From contig JAKISM010000023.1 in the NCBI GenBank assembly GCA_021648585.1, positions 1-22,047 of the forward strand: a stretch of 22,047 bases of DNA, read 5' to 3'. This DNA is from Devosiaceae bacterium (GTDB lineage: Bacteria; Pseudomonadota; Alphaproteobacteria; Rhizobiales; Devosiaceae). Position numbers and translations under genes: made by a program. Shown one piece after another: positions 7,596-15,760 of this stretch (within the stretch, counting starts at the first letter, position 1; each line of letters starts with the position of its first letter). The notes under the pieces are model-generated. The model was not told the origin of the DNA. It was given only the letters and a program-made list of their open reading frames with translations, and searched no databases.

Positions 7596-8684
7596 ATGAA
7601 ACAACAAAAATTTAATAATAAAAATTTCCAAAGACGCTCGGTCACGATTAAAGACCTTAGTGCAAAACTAAATCTATCTATAACTACAATTTCGCGCGCT
7701 CTAAATAATTATCCAGACGTTGGAAAAGCTACTAGAAAAAAAATTATTAAAACTGCAAAAGAACTTGGCTATCGGCCAAACCGCAATGCACAAAGATTAG
7801 TTACCAAGCGAACTCATAATATTGCTTGGGTGCAATCTGATAATGATGATAAATTTGTTGATCCGCACTTTGTAGAAGTTATGGCGGGTGTTTTGCGGGG
7901 GGCACGGGTTGGCAATTATGATATTATTTTGTCTTCAGATACAAAAGAGCAACAAGTAAATATCTATGATGGATATGTAAAAGATAATTCTGTTGATGGT
8001 TTTATTGTTGATTTGCCGCAAGAAAATGATGAGCGAATTAATTATTTATTAGAAGCTGGAAAACCATTTATTGTGCATTCTCGTAACAAGCAAAGTGAGC
8101 AATATTCTTGGGTTGATATTGATAATGTTGGAAATTATAGAAAATTAACACGATTGCTTATTGCAAATGGTCACAAAAAAATTGCCTTTATAAATGGTGA
8201 TAATAAATTTACTTTTGCCCAAGCTCGTCAATTTGGAGTTGAGCAAGCACTAAGAGAACTTGATTTACCTATGACAACGGTAAAGACCTATAATGCTACT
8301 CACCCAATGGCTAATGCAGGATTTGAATTAACAAAAATTGCGCTAAATGAAGGCGATATAAGTGCAATATTATATTCGTCGGCCTTTATGGCGGTGGAGG
8401 GTAATGCGGCTCTTATGCAAAGGGGAATTAAAATTGGCCAAGATATTGCCGTTGCTAGCATGGATGATAAATTAAACTATCTTGACCTTAGCCAATATGA
8501 AGGTCTTATCACCTTTATTAGATCGTCCTTGCGTGATGCTGGCGAGCAGTTGGTTAAATCGCTAATTGAGCAATGCGAAAATAAATCAGACCCTATTCAA
8601 ATCATTATTCCCTCAAAGATTTTTTTGGCAAAAAATATTGATGCAAGCCTATTAGATGCAAGTTTGCTAGATGGGCTTTGTTAG
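7596..8684 (+). CDS. aglR: LacI-family transcriptional regulator AglR
   Basis: Sugar-responsive DNA-binding protein of 362 residues. The N-terminal helix-turn-helix (about 17-37) reads VTIKDLSAKLNLSITTISRAL, in two pieces of the usual pattern; the hinge helix NRNAQRLV (62-69) carries the leucine that inserts at the central CG of the operator. Residues I29 and T30 occupy the positions of LacI Y17/Q18 that choose operator bases. The rest is a periplasmic-binding-protein-like effector domain. The C-terminus ends in a duplicated DASLL unit. The gene is oriented against its surroundings: divergent from aglA and ending 12 bp from the aglG stop. By context it controls the agl genes in response to an alpha-glucoside or derived metabolite. 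Confidence 0.88.
   Translation: MKQQKFNNKNFQRRSVTIKDLSAKLNLSITTISRALNNYPDVGKATRKKIIKTAKELGYRPNRNAQRLVTKRTHNIAWVQSDNDDKFVDPHFVEVMAGVLRGARVGNYDIILSSDTKEQQVNIYDGYVKDNSVDGFIVDLPQENDERINYLLEAGKPFIVHSRNKQSEQYSWVDIDNVGNYRKLTRLLIANGHKKIAFINGDNKFTFAQARQFGVEQALRELDLPMTTVKTYNATHPMANAGFELTKIALNEGDISAILYSSAFMAVEGNAALMQRGIKIGQDIAVASMDDKLNYLDLSQYEGLITFIRSSLRDAGEQLVKSLIEQCENKSDPIQIIIPSKIFLAKNIDASLLDASLLDGLC
8640..8669. repeat. 15-bp imperfect tandem duplication at the aglR 3' end
   Basis: GATGCAAGCCTATTA (8640-8654) is followed by GATGCAAGTTTGCTA (8655-8669), encoding Asp-Ala-Ser-Leu-Leu twice. The unit is in frame and extends the protein by five residues beyond the conserved fold. Confidence 0.7.
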
Positions 8685-8696
8685 TTATGCCCAAAA

Positions 8697-9890
8697 TTAT
8701 TTAACTGACCCTGCCAACAAGCCACGCACAAAATATCTTTGTAATGAAAGAAACACAATTAGCGGCACGATAATGGAAATAAATGCCCCCGCTGTAAGAA
8801 TTTCCCAATTATCGCCACGAGAACCAAGCAGTTCACGCAATCGCCCAGTAAGCACTAAAGACCCCTCAGAATTACCAAGAAATACTGTGGCTATTAATAG
8901 ATCATTCCACACCCATAGGAACTGAAAAATTGCAAATGAGGCGAGCGCTGGAAAGGATAGCGGCAACACCATAGTTGTAAAAATCTTAAAATGAGATGCG
9001 CCATCAACACGAGCGCTTTCCATTATTTCACGAGGTAGCCCAGCCATATAATTTCGTAATAAATAAATCGCCAATGGCAAACCAAAAGCCGTGTGCGCTA
9101 GCCAAATGCCGAGATAGGTTTTACTTTCCCCACCAGTAATAGTGGCGATATTATTATATAATCGTAATAGTGGTATTAGTGACATTTGCAATGGCACAAC
9201 TAACATTCCAACAACTAGCGCTACCAAAATCCCTCGCCCAGAAAAATTCATCCACGCTAATGCGTAGGCGGCAAAGGCGGCGATTAATATTGGAATTATG
9301 GTTGCTGGAATTGTTACGGTAAACGAGTTTATAAATGAGCGTCCAATACCGTTTGATTCTATCACCTCAAAATAATTTTCAAGCGAAAATTGTGGCTGTA
9401 TATGCGCTACAAAAAACATACGTGGCCCTCTAGTATGAGTAAACGCTTCATCTGAAACCCAAGTAAAAACCCCATTTTCTAAAATGGTGATTTGCCCACC
9501 CGCTTTCATTGACAATGATCCACCAGCCATTGCGCTTTGCAACTCATTTGATTTTAAGCCAAAGCTGATAATCGAGCGTTTTGCTCCCTCTTTGAACAAA
9601 GAGCCACGAATATAAAACTTGCCATTCTCTTCAATCTGATCGCTTGCTTTGCCCAATCGAACAACTTCGTTACGCTCCGATGCCACAAGCGCTGTCCACC
9701 AACCAGAAATTGTTAGCTGATCCTTATCTCGTAATGAGCTGACCAATAGTCCTGCGGTTGGAAATGTCCATAATATCACTAAAAATAATAGCGCCCCATG
9801 TGCCAGTATTTTACCCCACTTAAGTCGCAAAAAAATATTTGATGGAGCAGGTTTTATGGTGCTGGTATTTTCAATGTTAGGTGAGGTCAT
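8697..9890 (-). CDS. aglG: Alpha-glucoside ABC transporter permease AglG
   Basis: Inner-membrane permease of the MalG type. The EAA loop that docks on the ATPase is visible as ESARVDGASHFKIFTTMVLP (291-310). One transmembrane helix near residues 28-52 is followed by a periplasmic segment of about 130 residues before the conserved core of five further helices from about 185. That large loop also occurs in AglG-like proteins and explains the length of 397 against about 280 for typical sugar permeases. The start ATG at 9890 overlaps the TAA of aglF by one base (TAATG), indicating translational coupling. The gene is last in the aglEFG unit and ends 12 bp from the convergent aglR. Confidence 0.9.
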   Translation of the reverse strand: MTSPNIENTSTIKPAPSNIFLRLKWGKILAHGALLFLVILWTFPTAGLLVSSLRDKDQLTISGWWTALVASERNEVVRLGKASDQIEENGKFYIRGSLFKEGAKRSIISFGLKSNELQSAMAGGSLSMKAGGQITILENGVFTWVSDEAFTHTRGPRMFFVAHIQPQFSLENYFEVIESNGIGRSFINSFTVTIPATIIPILIAAFAAYALAWMNFSGRGILVALVVGMLVVPLQMSLIPLLRLYNNIATITGGESKTYLGIWLAHTAFGLPLAIYLLRNYMAGLPREIMESARVDGASHFKIFTTMVLPLSFPALASFAIFQFLWVWNDLLIATVFLGNSEGSLVLTGRLRELLGSRGDNWEILTAGAFISIIVPLIVFLSLQRYFVRGLLAGSVK

Positions 9891-10909
9891 TAGCGGGTTG
9901 TCTCCTCACGGTTCACATTTCTAATATTCCATATCATAATTGGCAATACGGCAAGCATAATAACAATAGCAACGGTTGAAGAACGTCCGCTATCGCCACC
10001 CCCACGAAACATTAGATCAAACATTAAATTGGCCAAAACCTGCGTATCCCATTGTCCATTAGTCATAGCCAAAACAATATCAAACACTTTTAATACGGTG
10101 ATAGTAATAGTGGTCCATACTACTAGAATTGTTGGAAATATTTGCGGTATCATAATATCAAAGAAAATTCGCACGGGAGTTGCGCCATCAATCTTTGCCG
10201 CCTCCAATGTTTCTTCAGGAATTCCACGTAAAGCTGCCGAAAGGATAACCATAGCAAAGCCAGTTTGTATCCAAATTAATACAATCATTAAGAAAACACT
10301 ATTCCAAAAAGGCACGGTAATCCAAGCTTGCGGCGTGCCGCCAAACATTTGCACAATGGCATTTAACACCCCTATTTGATCGGCATCAGGCCCTCGATAA
10401 TCATAGACAAATTTCCAAATCACAGATGCCCCAATAAAAGAAATAGCCATAGGCATAAAAATCAAAGATTTAGCGATATTACCCCACCATAAGCGATCGG
10501 CAAGCACCGCAACTAATAGTCCAAATCCAGTTGAGGCGGTAGGCACAATAAGTAACCACAAAAAATTATTACCCAATGCTTGTAAAAAAGAAGCATCTTG
10601 AAAAGCCCAAATATAATTTGAAAGCCCAACAAAATTATCAGCTGTACGATCTAAAAGGGAAAGGCGAATAGTTGCAAATACTGGGAATACCAGATAAAGC
10701 CCCATGAAAAATAAAGCAGGGAACAAAAATAGCCAAGGCCTAATTTTTGATCTTAATTTGTCATTACGCACTGATTTTGCGTTATTTATATTTGCTCCAT
10801 CAGTGAGAAGGAACTTATCAAGTAGCCAATTTGTTCCCCAGAAATAGAAAAATGCTACAGAAACACCAACTAAGATTGCAATCATAGCATTGGCGATTTG
10901 TGCAAACAT
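9890..10909 (-). CDS. aglF: Alpha-glucoside ABC transporter permease AglF
   Basis: MalF-type inner-membrane permease of 339 residues. It has an extra N-terminal helix (about 5-30), the characteristic WLFLFPALFFMGLYLVFPV helix (59-77), and further helices. The EAA loop is around 232-258 (EETLEAAKIDGA through the conserved Ile-Pro). It forms the transport channel with AglG. GGGGG at 10916-10920 on the minus strand lies 6 bases before the ATG. It is separated from aglE by 73 bp that hold a strong hairpin, so it is likely expressed at a lower level than aglE from the same promoter. Confidence 0.9.
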   Translation of the reverse strand: MFAQIANAMIAILVGVSVAFFYFWGTNWLLDKFLLTDGANINNAKSVRNDKLRSKIRPWLFLFPALFFMGLYLVFPVFATIRLSLLDRTADNFVGLSNYIWAFQDASFLQALGNNFLWLLIVPTASTGFGLLVAVLADRLWWGNIAKSLIFMPMAISFIGASVIWKFVYDYRGPDADQIGVLNAIVQMFGGTPQAWITVPFWNSVFLMIVLIWIQTGFAMVILSAALRGIPEETLEAAKIDGATPVRIFFDIMIPQIFPTILVVWTTITITVLKVFDIVLAMTNGQWDTQVLANLMFDLMFRGGGDSGRSSTVAIVIMLAVLPIMIWNIRNVNREETTR

Positions 10910-10944
10910 CTAAAGCCCCCTAAAGCCCTCAAAAAGTAAAATAA

Positions 10945-10974
10945 ACTGGCTCAGCGCTAGTGCGCCAAGCCAGT
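10945..10974 (-). terminator. Intercistronic hairpin behind aglE (mRNA stabiliser or attenuator)
   Basis: In minus-strand RNA a 13-bp stem forms: ACUGGCU/AGCCAGU, two G-U wobble pairs, then GCGC/GCGC around a four-base loop. Eight bases separate it from the aglE stop. A U-rich but interrupted stretch follows, so termination would be partial. Such hairpins after binding-protein genes are known to protect the upstream message. Confidence 0.7.
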
Positions 10975-10982
10975 ATAATGGT

Positions 10983-12275
10983 TTATTTTATAGCGTCCCA
11001 GCTAGCTTGAATTTCATCTGCAACGTCTTGTGCAGATTTGCCAGATGTATAATCAACCATTCCAGTCCAAAAAGAGCCTGCACCAATAGCACCGGGCATT
11101 AAATCCGAGCCATCAAAGCGGAACGTCGTTGCATTGGCAAGAATTTCGCCAAGCGAACGAAGCGTGTCATTAGCATATTTAGACTGATCAACTCCAGTGT
11201 GTGGAGTTAAAAATCCAGCTAAGCCCATCCAAATTTCTTGTGCTTCTGTTGTTCCAAGATAACGAACGAACGCTTGTGCTGCTTCATTATCTTTGGTGAT
11301 AGCAAATAATGCGCCGCCACCTAACACAGGGCGACCTAGATCTTTGCTAGCATAGGGTGGGAAGTAGAAGAAGTCGGCATCAGTGCCCAATTCTGTTCCT
11401 TCAGGGAAAAATGCCGGAATGAACGAAGCTTGACGATGCATGTAGCACTTAGCTGGAACTGTAAATAGTCCCTTAGGGCTATCACGGAAATCGGTAGTTC
11501 CAACTGCTGCCGCGCCACCATCAACCCAAGCATCATTGCGGGCAAATGTGCCAAATGCTTCAATCGCCGCTACTACTCGTGGATCATTAAATGGCATTTC
11601 ATTTGTTACCCATTGATCATAGACCTCAGGTGACTGGGTGCGTAACATCAAATCTTCAACCCAATCAGTTGCTGGCCAGCCAGTTGCGCCGCCAGAACCA
11701 AGACCAATACACCAAGGCGTGCCGCCATCACCTACAATCTGCTCGCTTAGTGCCAATAAATCTTCCATAGTTTCTGGCACAGCATAACCTGCATCAGCGA
11801 AATTATCAGGTGAGTACCAAACTAATGATTTAACGTCAGCCTTAAACGGCATTGCAAATAGTTGAGTATTACCATTTTCATCTGGATAGCTTGAAAGATC
11901 TACCCAAGATTGACCAGCGGCATAATTTGCAACCACAAAGTCTTTAATGTCGTCGCCAAGCGGAGTTAGGCTTCCACGTGCCGCAAGATCGGCTGCAAGA
12001 CCAGGTTGTGGAAATATAGCAATATTTGGCGGTGAGCCAGCTTGCACGTCAATTACAATTTGTTGCTCAAAACTATCAGAACCTGAATATTCAACATCAG
12101 CTCCAGTTTTTTCTACAAATCCATCTATTACTTTTTGAAAATTTTCTTGATCAGCTGTGAGCCAAGGGCCAAACACTGATAGTTTTTGACCGCTAAGATC
12201 TTGCGCATTTGCTCCTGAGCTTAACGCAAAAAGCATAGCAATGACCGATGCTCCTGCTAGAAGTTTTTTTTGCAT
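10983..12275 (-). CDS. aglE: Alpha-glucoside-binding periplasmic protein AglE
   Basis: Extracellular solute-binding protein (family 1, MalE-like) that delivers alpha-glucosides to AglF/AglG. The Sec signal peptide MQKKLLAGASVIAMLFALSS with GANA before Q25 gives likely cleavage after A24; no lipobox cysteine is present, so the mature protein is periplasmic and soluble. I chose the ATG at 12275: the upstream ATG at 12290 lies against the Shine-Dalgarno GGAGGA, which would itself be translated as Gly-Gly. The resulting 430 residues fit the family. It is first in the aglEFG unit, behind the palindromic operator at 12347-12372. It resembles the AglE described in Sinorhizobium meliloti for sucrose, maltose and trehalose uptake; the exact ligand here is not decided. 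Confidence 0.92.
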   Translation of the reverse strand: MQKKLLAGASVIAMLFALSSGANAQDLSGQKLSVFGPWLTADQENFQKVIDGFVEKTGADVEYSGSDSFEQQIVIDVQAGSPPNIAIFPQPGLAADLAARGSLTPLGDDIKDFVVANYAAGQSWVDLSSYPDENGNTQLFAMPFKADVKSLVWYSPDNFADAGYAVPETMEDLLALSEQIVGDGGTPWCIGLGSGGATGWPATDWVEDLMLRTQSPEVYDQWVTNEMPFNDPRVVAAIEAFGTFARNDAWVDGGAAAVGTTDFRDSPKGLFTVPAKCYMHRQASFIPAFFPEGTELGTDADFFYFPPYASKDLGRPVLGGGALFAITKDNEAAQAFVRYLGTTEAQEIWMGLAGFLTPHTGVDQSKYANDTLRSLGEILANATTFRFDGSDLMPGAIGAGSFWTGMVDYTSGKSAQDVADEIQASWDAIK

Positions 12276-12295
12276 AATATTTCCTCCCATTATAC

Positions 12296-12301
12296 ATTAT
12301 A
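12296..12301 (-). promoter_or_regulatory. Candidate -10 box for aglEFG
   Basis: A perfect TATAAT on the minus strand (12301-12296) would place the start near 12289, leaving a leader of about 14 nt that still contains the GGAGGA. A second TATAAT at 12294-12289 is too close to the start codon. I see no convincing -35, so the call is weak. Confidence 0.35.
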
Positions 12302-12346
12302 TTAATTTTTTAACACCTGAAATGGCGCTGCTTTTTTATGTTTTAT

Positions 12347-12372
12347 TATTTACCAAAACGTTTTGGTAAATA
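12347..12372. promoter_or_regulatory. AglR operator: perfect 26-bp palindrome upstream of aglE
   Basis: Every base from 12347 to 12372 is symmetric about the central CG (12359-12360); the core is ACCAAAACGTTTTGGT. It shares 14 consecutive bases with the site at 7478-7491 and lies 72 bases upstream of the aglE start. Its form (even palindrome, central CG, AT-rich flanks) is the LacI-family type. Confidence 0.85.
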
Positions 12373-12696
12373 GCTCCGCTAAATGGCCAAAAGAAGAGGT
12401 CAAAAGCGAATGTTAATAATTTAATTTTGCACAATCTTTTCAACTTGCCAAGCTCATTGATGATTTAATGCAAAAATCCTCTCGTTTCTCAAATATTACC
12501 ACAAGCTATCCTGTTGAAATATAAGAAAAATTTGCTATCCCAATTTGATTTAGGAAAGGTGAGTTTTTTAAAAAATATCCAATGAAAGCTAAGCAATATC
12601 ATTAATTACTATTAATGGATCTGCAAAAATTAACTAAATAGCATTTATTTTTTGTGCTAAATCTTGCTACAAAAGGCGTAAATTATTGCTGTGGTT
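12373..12696. other. Non-coding stretch between mrp and the aglE operator
   Basis: About 320 bp with no credible gene on either strand. It holds a CATTAAT-4-ATTAATG inverted repeat at 12600-12617 and a T6A6 run at 12564-12575, both AT-rich and of doubtful meaning. No clear terminator for mrp is visible. It may simply separate the mrp operon from the agl promoter. Confidence 0.5.
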
Positions 12697-13773
12697 TTAG
12701 TCTTTAATATGCTTTTGCAAAGCATTTACAATTTCCAAAAATGGTTTGGCTTCATTGCTATCTGGTTTGCTAATTATTATTGGCTCGCCAATGTCTGATG
12801 CTTCTCTAATTTGCATATGAAGCGGTACTTCACCTAAAAAAGGAATATTTAATTCTTTTGCCGTTTGTTTTGCGCCACCATGTCCAAAAATATCATAGCG
12901 CTTGCCAGTGTCAGGAGCGATGAAATAACTCATATTCTCAACAATGCCCAAAATCGGCACATCAACTTTATTAAACATATCTAGCGCTCTTTTGGCATCA
13001 ATTAGTGCTAAATCTTGCGGGGTTGAAATAATAATTGCCCCAGCAAGTTCGACCTGTTGCACCAAAGAAATTTGAATATCGCCAGTACCGGGTGGCAAAT
13101 CAATAATTAAAATATCAAGCTCCCCCCAATCGCTTTCACGCAAAAGTTGACGCAAAGCTGAGCTGGCCATCGGCCCACGCCAAATCACCGCTTGATCTTT
13201 TTCAACCATTGCGCCAATGGACATTACTTTTAAGCCATGAGCATCAAAGGGGGTAAAAATTCCATCATTGCGCACAGCAGGCTTGCCCTCAAAATTTAGT
13301 AATTTTGGAATTGAGGGGCCATAAATATCAGCATCGAGCAGCCCAACTTTTTTGCCTGACTTGCTAAGCGCTAGAGCGAGATTTACCGAAAGGGTAGATT
13401 TTCCAACGCCGCCCTTGCCTGATGCAACAGCAATGATTTTTTTTATTCCCTTAACAGGCTGCTTTTGATTTTGGGCTTGTGGCGCATTAGGTACATTCGG
13501 CTTTGGTGCGCTTTCACTTGTCAGTGAAACCATTATTTTTTTATCACTAGAAATTTCTTGCACAATTTTTTGTGCTGCTTGTTGCACTGGCTCAAATGCA
13601 CTTTCCATGCCTTTTGGCACTTCAATGCTAAAAGCAATAGCGCTCTTTGTTATGATAACTTCACTTAAGCCGGGATATTCATCAAGGCTTGCACCACCAA
13701 ATTTTGCGCCATTGGGCAATTTAACAGATTTCAGCGCCGCCAAAACCTGTTTTTTAACAGAATTCTTAAACAT
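12697..13773 (-). CDS. mrp: Mrp/ApbC family Fe-S cluster carrier ATPase
   Basis: Cytoplasmic P-loop ATPase of the MinD/Mrp class, thought to carry and insert iron-sulfur clusters. An N-terminal DUF59-like domain (about 1-85) precedes a linker rich in Pro, Gln and Asn, then the deviant Walker A GKGGVGKST (119-127), DADIYGPS and the NMSYF segment. The CxxC that binds the cluster in E. coli Mrp is absent: the segment reads SYFIAPDTGKRYDIFGHGG. As I recall, this is common in alphaproteobacterial homologues. I chose ATG 13773 (358 residues), with AGG 8 bases upstream. The longer frame from 13812 would overlap the transaldolase by 31 bases and adds nothing conserved. It is third in the aminotransferase-transaldolase-mrp run. 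Confidence 0.9.
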   Translation of the reverse strand: MFKNSVKKQVLAALKSVKLPNGAKFGGASLDEYPGLSEVIITKSAIAFSIEVPKGMESAFEPVQQAAQKIVQEISSDKKIMVSLTSESAPKPNVPNAPQAQNQKQPVKGIKKIIAVASGKGGVGKSTLSVNLALALSKSGKKVGLLDADIYGPSIPKLLNFEGKPAVRNDGIFTPFDAHGLKVMSIGAMVEKDQAVIWRGPMASSALRQLLRESDWGELDILIIDLPPGTGDIQISLVQQVELAGAIIISTPQDLALIDAKRALDMFNKVDVPILGIVENMSYFIAPDTGKRYDIFGHGGAKQTAKELNIPFLGEVPLHMQIREASDIGEPIIISKPDSNEAKPFLEIVNALQKHIKD

Positions 13774-13781
13774 AGTTTTGC

Positions 13782-14435
13782 CTATAAAATTGATTGCCCT
13801 GTGGATTTCCAATCTTTCACAAATGCATCCATGCCCTTATCGGTAAGCACATGTTTGGCTAATTGACGAATTACGCTTGGCGGAATTGTTGCAACATCAG
13901 CACCCAAAATCGCCGCATCGGACACATGATTTACTGAGCGAATTGAAGCGGCAAGAATTTCAGTTTCATAGCCATAATTATCATAAATTACTCTAATATC
14001 TTCAATTAATTGCATACCATCAAGATTTATATCATCAAGACGACCAAGAAAAGGCGAGATATAAGTCGCACCAACTTTAGCGGCTAATAATGCCTGATTA
14101 GCAGAAAAACAAAGCGTTACATTGGTCTTGATATTGTTTTTTGAAAAGTGAGCGCAAGCCTTAAGCCCGTCCCAAGTCATTGGTATTTTTATCACCACAT
14201 TTTTGGCTAAGGAGGCTAAATATTCGCCCTCTTTAATCATTGTATCCTTATCAAGTGCTGCAACTTCTGCCGAAACTGGCCCCTCAACAATGGCGCAAAT
14301 TTCTTTTATAACTTCAATAAAATCACGACCAGATTTAGCAATTAGTGATGGGTTAGTTGTAACCCCATCAAGAAGCCCTGTTTCATTTAATTCAATAATA
14401 TCTTTAACTTCTGCAGTATCGACAAAAAATTTCAT
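13782..14435 (-). CDS. tal: Transaldolase, small TalC/FSA-type
   Basis: A 217-residue aldolase of the small transaldolase / fructose-6-phosphate aldolase subfamily, a single TIM barrel forming a Schiff base. MKFFVDTAEV at the start and GVTTNPSLI (24-32) are diagnostic; the Schiff-base lysine is K83 in VVIKIPMTWDG. It links the pentose phosphate pathway to glycolysis by moving a dihydroxyacetone unit. The choice between transaldolase and FSA activity cannot be made securely by eye, but rhizobial proteins of this length are usually transaldolases. It lies 28 bp after the aminotransferase and 8 bp before mrp, so all three are probably one transcript. An AGAAG-type ribosome-binding site precedes the ATG. 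Confidence 0.88.
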   Translation of the reverse strand: MKFFVDTAEVKDIIELNETGLLDGVTTNPSLIAKSGRDFIEVIKEICAIVEGPVSAEVAALDKDTMIKEGEYLASLAKNVVIKIPMTWDGLKACAHFSKNNIKTNVTLCFSANQALLAAKVGATYISPFLGRLDDINLDGMQLIEDIRVIYDNYGYETEILAASIRSVNHVSDAAILGADVATIPPSVIRQLAKHVLTDKGMDAFVKDWKSTGQSIL

Positions 14436-14463
14436 TTTTCTTCTTTCATATTAAGTTAGCGCT

Positions 14464-15648
14464 TTAGCGAGTGATTTTAATTAGCGCATCAGCCATTTGA
14501 GCAATTTTTTCTTCTGGTATGCCAGCAATAGATATACGACTATCATCTAGCATATATATTGCACTTTGTTTTTTCAATTCATTTACTTGTTCTAGAGTTA
14601 ACCCAAGCAATGAGAACATGCCAGAATGTTCCACTATAAAATCAAAATCGCTTGAGTTGGAGCGTTCACGAATTGCGTTGGCTAGTTTTTTACGTAAATA
14701 TTTTACCCTCTCACGAACTTCTTTAACTTCGCCTTCCCATTCTTTTCGCAGGTCTTTATCATTTAATATCACTCGCACAATTTCAGCACCATGATCGGGT
14801 GGTTGCGAATAAGAAGCACGAACCACATTGCCCATTTGCGAAAAGGCAATATCGGCAGCTAGCTGGTCTTTACCAATGCAAAATGCAACGCCCGCTCTTT
14901 CACGATAAAGCCCAAAATTCTTTGAAGCTGAAAAAGCTAACATCATTTCAGGTTGAGTGCTGGCGAGCTTTCTTAAGCCATAAGCGTCCTGCTCTAGCCC
15001 CTCACCAAAACCAAGATAGGCCAGATCAACAAATGGGAAAGCTCCTGTTCTCTTAAGGCTTTGTGCAACTTTATCCCATTGATCATTTGTTAGGTTTGCA
15101 CCAGTTGGATTATGACAACAACCATGTAAAAGAACCGTGTCCTCTTCACTTAAGCCATCTAAACAAGCGAGCATTTCATCAAATTTCACTTTGCCAGTTT
15201 CATGGTCAAAATAGGGGTAATAATTTGGCTCTAAACCAGCTAATTGACACATTGGATAATGGTTTGGCCATGATGGATCTGAAATCCAGATTTTGCCATT
15301 TGGGCGGGCACGTTTAATTACTTGTAATAACACCCAAATCGAGCCAGTGCCACCGGGAGCTTGCACCGAACTAATGCGTGAGCCATCAACAGAATTATCA
15401 AATACTAAATCAGCAATAGCATCGCAAAACCCACGATTGCCAGAAACTCCAATATAGGTTTTAGTTGTAGCCTCATCAAAAATCTGTTTTTCGGCTTTTC
15501 TAACCGATGACATAATTGGCGTATTGCCATTTTTATCTTTATAAACACCAATGCCAAGATCTATTTTATCTGTCCGCTCATCTGCTCGATATTCTGCAAG
15601 CAATTTGAATATTTTATCAAGCGGCGCTTTTTGTAATTTCTCAAACAT
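14464..15648 (-). CDS. Aromatic/aspartate aminotransferase, class I PLP enzyme
   Basis: Transfers the amino group between aromatic amino acids or aspartate and 2-oxoglutarate, in the cytoplasm. Visible residues are HNPTG (179-183), D208 and Y211 contacting PLP, the Schiff-base lysine K243 in SASKNFGLYRERAG, and the arginine of DSRISIAG near the C-terminus that binds the substrate carboxylate. SKNFGLYRER places it in the AspC/TyrB subgroup. TyrB-like aromatic specificity is common for rhizobial members, but the sequence alone does not separate tyrosine from aspartate activity. Length 394 is normal. ATG 15648 has only a weak ribosome-binding site. It is first in the unit with tal and mrp, divergent from the M20 gene across a repeat-bearing gap. 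Confidence 0.88.
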   Translation of the reverse strand: MFEKLQKAPLDKIFKLLAEYRADERTDKIDLGIGVYKDKNGNTPIMSSVRKAEKQIFDEATTKTYIGVSGNRGFCDAIADLVFDNSVDGSRISSVQAPGGTGSIWVLLQVIKRARPNGKIWISDPSWPNHYPMCQLAGLEPNYYPYFDHETGKVKFDEMLACLDGLSEEDTVLLHGCCHNPTGANLTNDQWDKVAQSLKRTGAFPFVDLAYLGFGEGLEQDAYGLRKLASTQPEMMLAFSASKNFGLYRERAGVAFCIGKDQLAADIAFSQMGNVVRASYSQPPDHGAEIVRVILNDKDLRKEWEGEVKEVRERVKYLRKKLANAIRERSNSSDFDFIVEHSGMFSLLGLTLEQVNELKKQSAIYMLDDSRISIAGIPEEKIAQMADALIKITR

Positions 15649-15715
15649 ATTATTTTCACTTCAAAATTATCAACTAAATTATCTAAGCCAGTCTTTGCAA
15701 ATCTTAGGGGCAAGG

Positions 15716-15760
15716 GCAAGTGGATATTTTGCAAGTGGATATTTTGCAAGAGGATATTTT
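15716..15760. repeat. Three tandem 15-bp repeats in a divergent promoter region
   Basis: GCAAGTGGATATTTT occurs at 15716-15730 and 15731-15745, and with one change (GCAAGAGGATATTTT) at 15746-15760. A degenerate fourth GGATATTT lies near 15772-15779 and a GGATAT at 15801-15806. They lie between the divergent aminotransferase and amidohydrolase genes. Confidence 0.9.

Noticed and set aside
10029..10379. 116-residue open frame on the plus strand
   Set aside because: Antisense to aglF with no recognisable domain or ribosome-binding site.
4611..12275. agl cluster as a recently transferred genomic island
   Set aside because: No integrase, tRNA, flanking repeats or obvious composition break by eye; a computed GC and codon-usage profile would be needed to claim this.
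12276..12290. Upstream ATG for AglE at 12290
   Set aside because: It would translate the Shine-Dalgarno itself and put five residues before a textbook signal peptide.
12600..12617. CATTAAT-4-ATTAATG inverted repeat as an operator
   Set aside because: Made only of common A/T words in an AT-rich gap; no second copy or adjacent promoter supports it.
12650..12674. Hairpin TTTTGTGC...GC-T-ACAAAA as mrp terminator
   Set aside because: Short, AT-rich, with a bulge and no U-run on the minus strand side; too weak to call.
13774..13812. Upstream extension of Mrp from ATG 13812
   Set aside because: Overlaps the transaldolase end by 31 bases and is not like Mrp N-termini; ATG 13773 fits better.
15716..15760. 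Repeat array as CRISPR or plasmid iterons
   Set aside because: Units are directly adjacent with no spacers, only three copies, and no cas or rep gene is nearby.
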